Source: Vandiemenella viatica
Taxonomy: Eukaryota > Arthropoda > Insecta > Orthoptera > Morabidae
Reading direction: 5' to 3'
Assembly: GCA_031002005.1 (NCBI GenBank)
Contig: CM061920.1
Span: forward strand, 113,388,095-113,452,094
Length of the DNA stretch: 64,000 nucleotides
The translations under genes and the position numbers were made by a program. Below, in pieces: positions 1 to 11,107 of this stretch (positions within the stretch are counted from its first letter, which is position 1; each line of letters begins with the position of its first letter). Below the pieces are notes generated by a model. It saw nothing but the letters and a program-made list of their open reading frames with translations. It searched no databases and was not told where the DNA came from.

Positions 1-536
1 ATGAAACCGTAGCTACTTCAATACTTTACCATAATTCCCGTGGACTACTACAGGGGCTCTTGGGGAGAAACTCAAGGTACAGAAGCGACATTAGAATGTT
101 CATTATTACAATTTACCAGGTGTAAACCGGATAAGAAATAAGATTAATAACAAAAGGGAACAGCGATTTTCAAATACCTTTACAAGAGAAAAACATATTA
201 CACAAGTAGCAGAGCAGAACACAAGGGGAAGAAAGATGTTGGGTACCTTCCTGATAAAGCCTGATGATAACTTTTTGGGGTGTCAAGTAACAGCAAGAAT
301 AAGTGATCATGAAGCAGTTCTGATTGATGTTAAAGCATTCAGTAAACCAGTGTCGATAGGTACATTAATAAAAAGGCACGGATTTTAAAATTAAGCAGAT
401 ATCTCAGGAAAAGATTCAGCAAACGGAAGGGAGGAACATTTACAGTGGAGCCGAAGAGGGAAGAGTTGAAGGATATAGTAAAATGGGTGAAGAAATACAC
501 ATTTCAAAACAGAAAATTAACAGAAGTTCAAAACCT
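1..536 (+). pseudogene. CR1-like LINE copy 1, ORF2 endonuclease/linker remnant
   Basis: Decayed relative of the better kept LINE at 15.5-21.5 kb. From about position 45 it aligns by eye with 16820-17160 and 18590-18760: the LGEK stretch, the NLPGVN endonuclease motif region, then the SDHEAVL-type motif near 307-325 (gatcatgaagcagtt), which marks the end of the APE-type endonuclease. The family protein nicks target DNA for target-primed reverse transcription. No long reading frame survives. The copy enters from outside the window, so ORF1 and the start of ORF2 are not visible. It is split from its RT part by the block at 537-1000. Confidence 0.75.
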
Positions 537-1000
537 CGTGGACTGTACATATAGAATGTAAAAGTTATATGTATTTTTATATTAGAGAGGTTTCACGTTT
601 GGAGTAGTTTGTGTATTGTGTGTGCTTTATTATTGTTGGTACTAACCTCACGCAGCAGGGCGCTCTGCGGTAGACCACAAGAAATAACAGGGGTGTGAAA
701 CAGCTGTGACCCTGTCTCGGGCAGCAAGTGTCGGAGGTAGAATTCAGTCTGGAATGATAGCCGCAGACCTGGTGTGATCGAGGTAATTTTTAAAGTGTTT
801 CATAATGCTATGTTTACAGATTAAAAGTGCAAATGAAGTTATGAAAATTACGAGTACTATGTTATTAAATCCCAAAAGTCATCTTCAGCAGGTAGTGCAC
901 AAGAAAAATTAACGTTCTTCAATCGTTCGTGGCCGAATTACTGATTTTATTTGGCCCAAAACTCCAAGGAGAACATTAAACAACAACCACAAACCCTTAC
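537..1000. mobile_element. Unidentified insertion in LINE copy 1
   Basis: This block has no counterpart in the other LINE copies. LINE sequence stops after AACCT at 532-536 and resumes with AACCT at 1001-1005, so a 5-bp direct repeat flanks about 464 bp. That fits an LTR or DNA-transposon insertion, but the ends do not read TG...CA and no inverted ends are obvious. It is moderately GC-rich in the middle (640-790) and has a splice-donor-like GAG/GTAATT near 780. No coding potential or family was recognised. Confidence 0.4.
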
Positions 1001-1975
1001 AACCTACATACTATAACAGGGAGATGAAGCAGTTAAAGATGTTTGTAAAAAGAGAACAGGGCTAAGAGAGCAAGGCAAAAGGTAATACTTGAAACAACTA
1101 GATAAGGAATTAATAATAGCGGAGATGGTGGTTAAATATGGGTTCATGCTTCTAGAAAATTGTGTAGCTACGTTAGAAAACTATGGGGAAGGAAGGGTAT
1201 TGAGACAATTATAGATAAGGATGGAGAAGAAGTTACTGAATATGTAAAAAGCGGAGATTTTAAGTTATTGATTTTGTAAGAATATTAGGAACCATGATTT
1301 GGGAATGGGAAGGTGTAAATCGTAGAATGAGCTGAAAAAGCAAAAAAGGGCTGGTGTAGGTAGTATTACTACTAATTTCTTGAATAAAACAGGATGTGAT
1401 ATTGTGTCTTAGCTTGAAAGTTATGTAAATTGAGTCTGGATAATGGCTCCTTACCAAAGGATTACAAAAGTGCGATAGTTTTACCGGTACATAAAGGCAG
1501 GGTGACAAATAAGGTCAAAAATTATAAACCAGTCTGTTTGTAGGTAAGCTGCTGGATAGAATCATATGCATCCACATTAGAAACGTACGTGTGAAATGCA
1601 AGTGGTTTTCTATTCGACAGCATGTGTTTAGACAAACATATTCATGTAAATCTCAGTTAGCAGGCTATAAAGAAGACATTTATGATTAAATATACAAGGG
1701 AGGCCAAATTGATGGTGTAGAGATACATCTTTCAAGGCTTTTGACAGACTCAACCATGAAATAGTACTAAATAAGATGAAAACTATTGGAGTAGACATTA
1801 AAGTTATTTGCCGGGTAGAAGTATTCCTAAAAAATTAGGGTAGAAAATGCAATTTCAAATGAAATAGAATTGAAAGTTGGAGTGCCGTAGGGTAGCGTGT
1901 TAGGACCGTTGTTTTTCGTTATTCTAATGAATGATTCTGTTTATGGTTTACTATCAGGAGTTAAATTCTTGAAAA
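1001..1975 (+). pseudogene. CR1-like LINE copy 1, reverse transcriptase remnant
   Basis: Continuation of the LINE after the insertion. The order matches the RT region at 18766-20590: the linker rich in K and R codons, the block before RT (accggtacataaagg near 1485), the AFDR..H stretch near 1735-1760 and the VPQGSVLGPLLF block near 1880-1915 (agggtagcgtgttaggaccg). It stops near 1975, before the ADD catalytic block, where the Penelope-like remnant starts. Multiple frameshifts make it non-coding. The family RT synthesises cDNA at the nicked target. Confidence 0.75.
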
Positions 1976-2790
1976 TCTCTCGGGCATGCGGCCGGATCAA
2001 TTGATCGTAGATGAACGAATTTTCGACGGCGTAACGTGCCAAATCTTCAGGTTGCGTCCGCTGGTCGGCGTCAGGAGCGCAGTCCAGGACGCAATTGCTG
2101 GTCCGGTCCGACCGCGTCGGTATTTATATCCTCCGACTCCTCCCCTCCACTCCCGCCGTGGCGCTCCGACAGCAGTGGTGGGGTTTGTGTGCTCCATGGC
2201 GTCGAATAGTGACCATCAATCTGAATGCCACCTCCGTCGCGCACTGTGACTTGGCTCTAGTGTTTGCGGAGCCGCTTCAGTTCTGGGTTCCAAGCTTGGC
2301 TTAGTTGGAACCCGTTATCTTTGTTTATGAAGTTACTCCGTAGCCGGATCTCAATGGCTTCCTTGTATACACAGTACCAGAAGTGAAAGGTGTTTCTCAG
2401 AACTTCAGTGTCCTGCTGTGTCTCTAGACAATGTTCAGCAACTCCGGATTTTCACGGCTACTGTAGCTCGGTGTGGTTATGTTCTCTGCACCGTTCTTCG
2501 ATCGTGCAAATGGTCTGCCCGACGTATGCTTTTCCGCACTCGCACGATATGTGTTATACGCCAGGTTTCCTAAGTCCCAGATCATCTTTAACCTAGCCAA
2601 GTAGTGCTTCTGGCGGGCTGTAAACGTACTTGATGTTTTGTTGGCGTAGAATTCCGCCAATCTTGCTCGATACATTGCCGGCGTGCGGGATGAAGGCTAT
2701 GGCTCTTGGCTTGTCCTCTATGTCGGTTGGTTCTTGAGTGGTCTTCCGACTGAAGGCGCATCCCCTCAGTTTCCGATAAGCAACTTCCAT
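1976..2790 (-). pseudogene. Penelope-like retroelement 3' part: RT tail, GIY-YIG nuclease, 3' UTR
   Basis: Reading the minus strand from about 2760, one frame gives RAIAFIPHAGNVSSKIG and NIKYVYSPPEALLG, which is the C-terminal end of a Penelope-type reverse transcriptase. It is followed in shifted frames by GIY-YIG endonuclease pieces (the KAYVGQT-like stretch near 2520-2540) and the family's closing FQLSQAWNP motif near 2285-2310. The GIY-YIG nuclease makes the target nick in this class. At least two frameshifts are present. The GC-rich stretch 1976-2280 would be the 3' UTR and contains a TATA-like ggtatttatatcc. The remnant joins LINE copy 1 on one side and satellite monomers on the other. 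Confidence 0.75.
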
Positions 2791-3277
2791 AATGCACGTA
2801 GGGAAACTCGATGCTACTACCACACAAAAACACGAGTGGACTGCGCTAGGTAGTTTTGGCTGCAGAGTGAAATATGGGGACACGCATGTCTGTTTTTATT
2901 TCAGGTCGATCACTTTCAACTACCATATCTCCCACACTGACATAGCTACCGACCTCTAACCACCATAGTGCACGGTGGATGGGAGACTTGAGGCTACTAC
3001 CACATACAAATACTAGTGGTCCGCGTTATGCAGATGTAGCAGCGAAGTTGAATATACGGATACATATGTTTTTGTGTCGAAATACGAAAATTTCGATAAT
3101 CTACCAATTTCAACAACCATATATCCCACAACCCCATAGCTAGAGGCATTCGGCTAACGTTGTGTATGACGGTAAACTTCATGCCACTACCACACACAAA
3201 CATCAGTAGTCTGCGCTAGGTAATGGAGGCACCAGGGTGAAATATAGGGACACACACGTCTATCCTATTATACAAAA
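2791..3277 (-). repeat. Diverged ~180-bp satellite monomers, possibly a third Helitron unit
   Basis: About two and a half diverged monomers of the satellite that forms the array at 61.5-64 kb: phrases such as ctaaccaccatagtgcac, ctactaccacac.caaa and gggacacacacgtct recur in the same order. On the minus strand the block begins with TTTTGTATAATAGGATAG directly after the CTAG end of Helitron A. That resembles the family 5' terminus TCTATTAGTATAATAGG, so the block may be the 5' part of another Helitron-like unit. No genes. Confidence 0.65.
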
Positions 3278-5580
3278 CTAGCCACAAAGCCCGTCAAAAA
3301 TGACGGGTTTAATGGTGTGTTCTGGCAATTAATTTCTTTTTAGTTGCTTACCTAAATAGTTACAAAATAAAACTCAGTGTGCTGTGATTTCTCGTCCTCG
3401 ATTATGTAGCAAAAAGATTCAGTTGTCGACTTGGTCCAGGTTGCGTTTCAGCCCAACCACATTCTCCGCCCATATCACCGATAGAAAATTAAAACTTCGA
3501 TCACACGCGAAATAATACATTCCCTGTGTCGCATGTCAGTCTCATCATGCACTGTAATACAAACTTGATCCAAAATCATCACAGTTTCTTGTCTATGATG
3601 AAGATCGATGTTTTAACTACTGACAAAGCTTACATCCGGCTGAAATAATGACTCCAGTGAAAACCATCGATGCTAAAAATAAATCTTAACAGCTTACGTT
3701 ATGCCAAGTAATATTAGTTTTATTTGTGGTTTAGGCCGCATAGATCGTGATCAATTTGAAACTTCTTTCATTCAAACCAAGTAATGATTTAAGTGAAAAA
3801 AGACTGTTAATTAATAGCATAATTAGTAGCTTTACATTTCATAGCAATTACTTAAATACATTGAATTGTTATAAAATAAAACTCAATGCAATTCCTAGTG
3901 CCTTGCCCTGTAGCAAAAGGTTTTCGTTGCTATCCTGGTCCAGGTTGTATTTCAACCTAAACACGTAAAAAACTTTCCGCCAGAGATACAATACTTCAAT
4001 CACACGCATATTAATACATGTACTATGACGCATTTTAGTGGTCACATTGCATCGCGAAATAAACTAAATCAAAAATCTATAAGGGTTCTTCAATCTTCAT
4101 TTTTTATATTCGTTATTCAGAATTATACTAACACATTTGAATAGCTGACACAGTTACATGCGGCTGAAATAAGGCATCAGACAAACCAAAGTAAATTAAA
4201 AATAAATCTTTATAACTTACGTCATTCCAACCTAATATTAGTTTTAATGGGTGGAAGATGATATTCACCACCGGCCGGAAACTGGTACTGCCCTGTTGAA
4301 ATTTGTATCAATTGCTTCATTATAATGACATCATCTTCACATTTGCACCCTCCTTTTTCATAAAAGTCGCCACGAATTAAATTAAAAATTCGGAAATTAA
4401 ATTACTAAAAAAAAAAAAAAAAAAAAAAAACCGAATGCCCTCTCCTGTAACTTCAAGTGCCAATTCTAATTACAATCAATTAAAACTGCCGCTAACATTG
4501 CGAAAATTAAAGCTTTTAACTTACATATATGTGATTTTAACGATTATATCTACATAAACTAATATTAAATAAATCTAAGCAACTAATAAATACGTTATGT
4601 CAGTTAATTTATTCGCGGATGCTTAGAAATGTTATTAAATAACGTGGATATTTCTCTGCAGTTGTTTAACTAAACGGAATTGTTACGAAATAAAGCTCAT
4701 TGTAATTTATCGTTCATTGTGCTTTAGCAAAAAGCTTCAATTGTCAACTTGGTCCAGGTTGCATTTCAGTCTAACCACAATATCCGCTAATATTGCTGAT
4801 AGAAAAGCAAATTAATACATTCCCTGCATCGCATGTCAGTATCATCATGCATCGCGATAAAAACTTGATCCCAAATCTTCACAGGTTCTGACACCTTTCT
4901 TTCTTAATACCTATGATGAAGATCGAAATTTTAACGGCTGAGAAAGCTTACATCGGCTGAAATAATGACTCCAGTGAGAACGAAGGATGCTAAAAATAAA
5001 CCTTAACAACTTACGCTTTGCCACGTAATATTTAATTTTGGTTTAGGCCGCATGTATCGCGATCAATTTGCAACTTCTTTCATTCGTACCATGTAATGAT
5101 TTCAATTTTTTTTAAACCTGATAGTTAGTATGCCAATTTAAACTCAAATAATTTCAATAATTGGACACAGTTTAAAAATATTTTTTAAAAAACTAAATTA
5201 TTCATGCCCTCTGCCGTAACGTCAAATGCCACTTGCAATTTTGATCCATGCAAAGTAATACTCCAATCAAACTTTTTGCAGCACTGATGCTCAAAATACA
5301 AAGCTTTTATCTTACATGTATATGGACAAAGAATTTAAGGAATACTTCTATATATCAAAAGAATATTATGTAAATATAAGCATCTAATGATTGATGTGTC
5401 GATTTTAACGCAATACATACTTTTATATCAGTGTTCTGTGAGTTAATTTATCCACTAATGCTTGGAAATGTTATTAAATAAAGCCCATTCCCAAGAATCA
5501 TATAGTAAAAAGTGACGTCACAGATTTTCGTCATTGCGTGACATGACGTCAGCGCGACACTTGCCTGTTATACTAATAGA
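3278..5580 (-). mobile_element. Non-autonomous Helitron-like element A
   Basis: On the minus strand it starts TCTATTAGTATAACAGG at 5580 and ends CTAG at 3281-3278, preceded by a hairpin (CCCGTCA/TGACGGG, 3290-3296 and 3301-3307, AAAA loop). The next base is T. TC start, hairpin plus CTRR end and A/T target are Helitron hallmarks. It has no ORF, only AT-rich sequence with internally repeated modules: the motif TGGTCCAGGTTG..TTTCA.. near 3432, 3936 and 4749, and a stretch shared with the MITE at 31.8 kb (4250-4400). A poly-A run lies at 4408-4430. It directly abuts element B. Confidence 0.7.
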
Positions 5581-8500
5581 CTAGCCAAAAAGCCCGTCAA
5601 AAATGACGGGTTTAACGGACTGTTCTGGCAATTGACTTCTTTTTGGTTGTTTACCTAAATAGAAATTTTATAAAATAAAGCTCACTATGCTGTAATTTCT
5701 CGTCCCTTCTGATGTAGCAAAAAGTTTCAGTTGTCAATTTGGTCCAGGTTGCGTTTCAGCTTAACTACAATCTTCGCCAATATAGCCGGTAGAAAATCAA
5801 AGCTTCATTCACAAGCGAGTTTATACATCCCTGAATCGCATGTCAATGTCATCATGCATCTATACCAATCATGCATCATGCGATACAAACTTGATCCAAA
5901 ATCTTCACAGTTTCTTACAACTTTCTTATTGTCTATGATGAAGATTGATGTTTTAACGCCTGGCACAGCTTACATTCGTCTGAAATAATGATCCCAGTGA
6001 AAACGAAGGATGCTAAAATAAATCTTAACTTCTTACATATTAGTTTCAATTGTGGTTTAGGTTGCATAGATCGCGAACAATTTGGAACTCCTTTCATTCA
6101 AACCAAGTAATCATATCACTAAAAAAAAGCAACTAATAATCAATATGACAATTTAAACAAAATTCATACTTTTCTTTCAGTATTGTAGCAAATCCTTTCT
6201 TAGCAATTGTTGAAATAAATTGAATTGTTATAAAATAAATGCAATTACTATTGCCTGGCGCTATGACAAAAGGTTTCGGTTGCTATCCTGGTCCAGGTTG
6301 CATTTTAAAACTAACCACATACGGGAGTAGTTTACATCGTGATTCATGATATCAAAACGTGACATAGTGCTTATGAAACCTGCTTAAATATCTGATAATA
6401 GTTAAATTCAACATGCTATTGCTGTGATAAGGTTCATTATTTATTTTTGTCCAGGCTGGATTTCAACCTAACCACAATCTCGGGTAATACTGCCGCTACA
6501 AAATGAAGCTTTAATCGCATGCGCATTGATGGTGATGTCATGTATCGCGACATAAGTATAAAATAAGTTGTTGTAAGAAGTGAATTATACAACGCAGGAA
6601 TATATTTATATCCTATCAAGAAACGTTGCCAGCGTGTTTACAGTTGTTATTGTACAGATGCTATCTTTGACTTTGAGCCGTGCTCGGCTCTTGTTGTATC
6701 TTTGCCTTCTCTTCCGCTCGCGATTGTTTCCTCTTTGGTGTCCCCCCCCCCCCCTCCCGCTAGAGAGCGCTGGGGCTCCTGGCGATAGTGGTATATATGT
6801 GGGGACACGGAACCGAGCGGTTAGTTAGTCTGAGTGAATTAGTCGGTGGAAGTTAGTCGGAGTTAGTCTTGGTCAGTCTCCCAGCCAGTCAGTCTGTCGG
6901 GAAGGAGTACTTCCATGTGTCACCGTGTCGCCGGAAGCCCGGTGGGGCGGCGGGGTCCGCGGTTGGACCGGGTGGCCAGGGAGACTGTCAGTCGGTGTTC
7001 CACTAGTACTTCCCGGAGTGGCAGCGGGGCTGGAGAAGTGAGGAAGCAGTCAGCCAGTCAGTCAGTTGGAGGCACGCGGTCGGCATCCCGCTAATGTTTC
7101 CCGGAGTGATAGCGTTGCGGGACTAAGGAGGAAGCAGTCAGTGAGGCAGTCAACAGTCGATTGGTTATGCCTGGTATTTCTCGCAGTGGCCGTGACTCAG
7201 CTTGATGGTTTGACCGGGCCGCCCGTGGATTATACTTCTGGTGAATTAGTGGGTCCCTTGCGAGCGTGCTTCGACCACCTGCAGAGAGGGAATTTCTCCG
7301 ATACACTCTTCACCGAGAGTGCTGTCCCGAAGCTTGGGGAACACCGTGGCGATCGACCCGGGTGGTACCTTTCGAGCTGAAACCTGCCTTCTCACCCTGG
7401 GACGGTATTGGAGGTAGTGGCCGTCAACTGCAACCACAAGTGTCGCCTTCCGCCTCGTCGTTAGCGGTGTGCCTCAGCCATAAATTGTGTTTGGTCCTAC
7501 TGGCCGAGTGTTAGATGCTGGTAGACGAGAACGAGCCGGTCTTGTTATTTCTGTTATTAGTCTACGTGGAATTGTCGGCCGGTGTTATTTGACATTATAT
7601 TAGTCATTTTCTCTGTTAATTGCTACTACCAGTGTGTCGCATTCTACCTCGTCGTTAGCGGTCTGGCTTAAATATAAAATTGTATTTGGCTAGTAGATTA
7701 TTAAGAGCCATGCTGGTTATTTTCTATAATTTGGTATAAGTAGGATTGTTTGTAATTATAAGGGTTATTCAAGGTATAAGTTGCAAGACCAAGGTTTGGT
7801 CCATAATATTATATCATTTTGTGATAACAAGATTATTCATATCTTCGTTTGCAAGACCAGGATTGGTGGTATTTGATATTATAGTTGTAACATTTTCTGT
7901 AAGTTTCAGCATTATCATTAATAATTGTAATAAACCAATGTTTAAACAAGGCTTGAACTGCTAACCATGTTCCCACACACTTCCCACTGCATCCTTGTGG
8001 ACAATTACTGTCTGTTAGTAGTAGTACCACCGCCTCAGACTTGAATATTTGAATTGGCGGTTTTGCGTTATGTTAATTCGTAATTTTCATATTGCTTCAC
8101 GTCTAACGTAAGCTGCCTTTTGCTTTCATGTACACTTTTTCTTAAAAGGTATGACCATAGGAACGTATGTGGTAAATTTCAAACGAATAGCACAATTTCT
8201 TTGGGCCTCGTTTTTATTTTGCCATAGCCAATACTTTCACAAAACGAACATGTGCAACGTGTCCGACCAAAACGACAATTCATTGATGAGATACATTACG
8301 CAACAACATAAATGTCATCAAAAACATTCAATAAAAAAGAAAGGTAATAAACCAAAAATCTGCAACGTGATTCAGACCGATATTACAACGTTCGAATAGC
8401 TGTCATAGTTACACATTGCGGAAATACGTAATAGCCTCGGTAATATTACTCAGTGAAATCAAAGAAGATTAAAATAAATCTGATAAACTTACATTATTAA

Positions 8501-9030
8501 TTGTAGTGTAGGCTGCACAATTCGAGATTTGTGGGCAACTATTTCGTTTCAAGCGAATTAATAGTTTCAATAATAGGTACAGTTTAAATTATTTTGAGAA
8601 AAAAAAGCTAAATTATTCATGCCCTCTGCCGTAGCGTCAAATGCCAGTTGTAATTCTTATCCATTTTAAGTAACACTTTAACAAAACTTTTCTCAACATT
8701 GATACTCGAAATACAAAGCTTTTATCTTACAATATCTATGGACAAAGAATTTAAGGAATACTTCAATATATCAAAAGAATATTACGTAAATATAAGCATC
8801 TAATGATTGATATATCGATTTTAACGCAATACATACTTTTCTTTCAGTGTTCTGTGAGTTAATTTATTCACTGTTGCTTGGAAATGACATTAAATAACGC
8901 TCACTCTCACAAATAATATCGTAAAGCGTGACGTCATAGCGCGACGTCATAGCGCAACGTCGTAGCTTGACGTCACCGCGTGACATGACGTAGGTGTGAC
9001 ACGCTACATTAAGCCTATTATACTAATAGA
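5581..9030 (-). mobile_element. Non-autonomous Helitron-like element B, with nested GC-rich block
   Basis: Same family as A. The minus-strand 5' end is TCTATTAGTATAATAGG at 9030, preceded by A. The 3' end is CTAG at 5584-5581, with the hairpin CCCGTCA-AAAA-TGACGGG at 5593-5610. Its first 400 bases on the right of the CTAG closely match 3290-3690 of A, so the two are sister copies. The motif TGGTCCAGGTTG recurs at 5740, 6289 and 6450. Several TGACGTCA-like sites lie near the 5' end (8929-8991). No coding sequence. The insertion at about 6635-8030 brings the length to 3.45 kb; without it the element is about 2.05 kb. Confidence 0.7.
6635..8030 (+). mobile_element. GC-rich LTR-like block (probable solo LTR) inside Helitron B
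   Basis: This block breaks the Helitron sequence and differs in base composition: 6660-7560 is markedly GC-rich, with a poly-C run at 6742-6756. It has the look of a long LTR: TATA-like gtatatatg at 6790-6798, then an AGTTAGTCTGAGTG initiator-like stretch, internal partial repeats (cccggagtg..agcg near 7010 and 7098; cctcgtcgttagcggt at 7453 and 7648) and an AATAAACCAATG polyadenylation-like signal near 7930. I could not fix the ends or find a target duplication. Two ORFs of 80-104 codons in it have no recognisable domain, so I do not call genes. Confidence 0.4.
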
Positions 9031-9091
9031 TTCTAATCTGGAGTCTGCGTACGTCGTCTATCACTACTATAGCTATTGGCTAGAGAACGGC

Positions 9092-9146
9092 TCCTGTCTC
9101 TAAAGACCTCGCTGTTAAGAGATGTAAAGCAGTTAAAAAAAAAAAA
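9092..9146 (+). mobile_element. 5'-truncated SINE tail
   Basis: The sequence gtctctaaagacctcgctgt followed by a GATGTAAAGCAGTT tail and A-run matches the 3' end of the full SINE at 56793-57060. It is flanked by AGAGAACGGC (9082-9091) and AGAGAACAGC (9147-9156). The homologous place in Helitron E (near 42640) reads straight through, so this is a clean insertion by target-primed integration. Confidence 0.8.
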
Positions 9147-10849
9147 AGAGAACAGCCACGTGCCAGTCCCCTTCACTCGCCAATCAACAGCCACCATATT
9201 ACATTCGCTCCATCGCCTTACTTTTCGTTTAGTTACAACTAGACGCAGAAATTCGTGTAAGGAGAAGCGGATTCAATATTTACGCTATTTTATCTGTATC
9301 AGTTAGACGCCATGTAAGGAGAAGGGGATTCAATTTTTACGCTATTTTATCTGTATCAGATATAAGGACTAGGTTACACTGTAACCTAAGAATTTTTTTG
9401 GCAGACGATAAGAAACAATGAAGTTTACTAAAAACTTGAAGAAACGTAACGCGAAATGTATTAGTCAAATAAAAAACAGTTATCCGTTTTCGAAATTATA
9501 GTCTCCGTCATCTAAATTAAAATGCATTTATTTATGTAAAATCCTAACCAAATACTCTGATGATCTAACCAGAGTAACGTATTCACATAACGATAGATAT
9601 CAATAAAAATAACTTATTCGTTTTTCCTCATAAGCTTTTCCAGAATAAATTCCTACTACCATTATATATGAAGCCCTTAGTTTCTGATACATGTGTTAGC
9701 TATTAAATGAGATTTAAGATAACTTTTTTATTAGATTTAAATCATCAAGAATATGTAATACTTACTGTATAAGCGATATGACACTCGCAATTCAACAACG
9801 ATATTATTGCCGCAAAATAGCAGTGAGCAGAGGTATCAGAAATACGGAGAGCTGGGGAAAAGAAATTAATGCGAGGCAATCATATGTCACAAAGTTACAA
9901 TTAGTGTGTTCGTTTAAATTCACATATTGCTTTTTATTTATCTACGATAACCAGATGCAAAACTTCATGAAAGGAGAAGGGTATTCTATGTTTACGTTAT
10001 ATTACCTGTATAAGTACTAGGTTAAAACATAACCTAAGAATTGTTTTGGCAGAAGATAAAAAACAATTTATTAAAAACTCGTAGAAAGTATACACGAAAT
10101 GTACGAATCGCAAAATATATCATTCAAATAAATGACAGTTATCCATTTTCATATTATACTTTCCGTCATTTAAAGTAAAATAAAGTAAATAAAACGGAAT
10201 TACTGGATTCCAGGAATTGCCGTGGTAAAACGCAAGAATCCTCTACAAATATTTTCCGAAGTACATTTAACTGTATTATGCAGGTCCAGTATGTATTACA
10301 ACCTAACTTCTGCTTGAAATTAATGGTAGTCTACAGGCTGCATTACATCGGAATTACTGCATGAAAATAATATGTCTTGCAATTGACTATAGCAGTATAA
10401 TGACGTAATTACTGAATGATATTTTGGCGGAATCGAGATCTCCAGTAGACCCGATCGTTATTCATATTTTCTTACAAGCTTTTCCTGAATAAATTCCTAC
10501 TACAACCACAGGTGACACCCGTCGTTATTCATATGAGGATAATAGAAGCTGTGATTTTCGATAGCAATATTAGTGGAAGTTGTGGTTACTTTGACCAGTT
10601 TCCCCACTGACACATTTTGTTACAACATAATTCACTCTGAATTGAGTTTTCCAACCAATTAAACTGCTTTCATAAGAGCCATGTTACTGCAGGTATTAAT
10701 TAATGCGGGTGAAAGTAGTTCCATACGCATCGTGCAGAATGGTGCCTGTACCAGGAATAAAACTGATATTACATGGATAGTAAACGTTTTCGGGATACCT
10801 AATTTGTTTTTAATTTTATTGGTTTCTATACTTCAGTCATCATTAATTC

Positions 10850-10912
10850 TCCCGTCTCTAAAGACCTAGTTGTTATAGGAGACGTTAAGCAATTATATAT
10901 ATATATAAAAAA
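10850..10912 (+). mobile_element. 5'-truncated SINE tail
   Basis: The cccgtctctaaagacctag stretch followed by GGAGACGTTAAGC is the same SINE 3' end, closing in a TA-rich run. The exact 10-bp repeat TCATTAATTC flanks it at 10840-10849 and 10913-10922, which marks it as an independent insertion in Helitron D. Confidence 0.8.
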
Positions 10913-11107
10913 TCATTAATTCAGTTGAAGTTACTACTGTATTGCTATGTGAACAACAAATCAAATATGTACAATATTACCAAATCAAGGCCACTAACAT
11001 TATGTAATAACAATTCCGCAAAATTAGCCAACTGCAAAAAAGTAAAATAATAATGAACTGCCAGAATGTTGCGTTCAAACCGTCATATTTGACGGGCTCA
11101 AAGTTAG

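Larger units (their letters stand above)
9016..11107 (+). mobile_element. Non-autonomous Helitron-like element D
   Basis: Plus-strand relative of element E at 36-42.7 kb. From 9031 (ctaatctg.agtctg..acgtcgtcta) through 11107 its order matches E read on the minus strand, including ccagtagacccgat near 10440 and ggtgaaagtagttccata near 10708. The 3' end is a hairpin CCGTCATATTTGACGGG (11083-11099) followed by TTAG and T, where CTAG is expected. The 5' end near 9016 overlaps the 5' end of B. No coding sequence. Two SINE tails are inserted (9092-9146 and 10850-10912). AT-rich stretches at 9380-9770 and 10020-10250 hold nothing else I can name. Confidence 0.65.

Noticed and set aside
7066..7380. 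104-codon ORF with a hydrophobic stretch
   Set aside because: Lies in the GC-rich LTR-like block, where stop codons are rare by composition; no recognisable domain and overlapped by ORFs in other frames.
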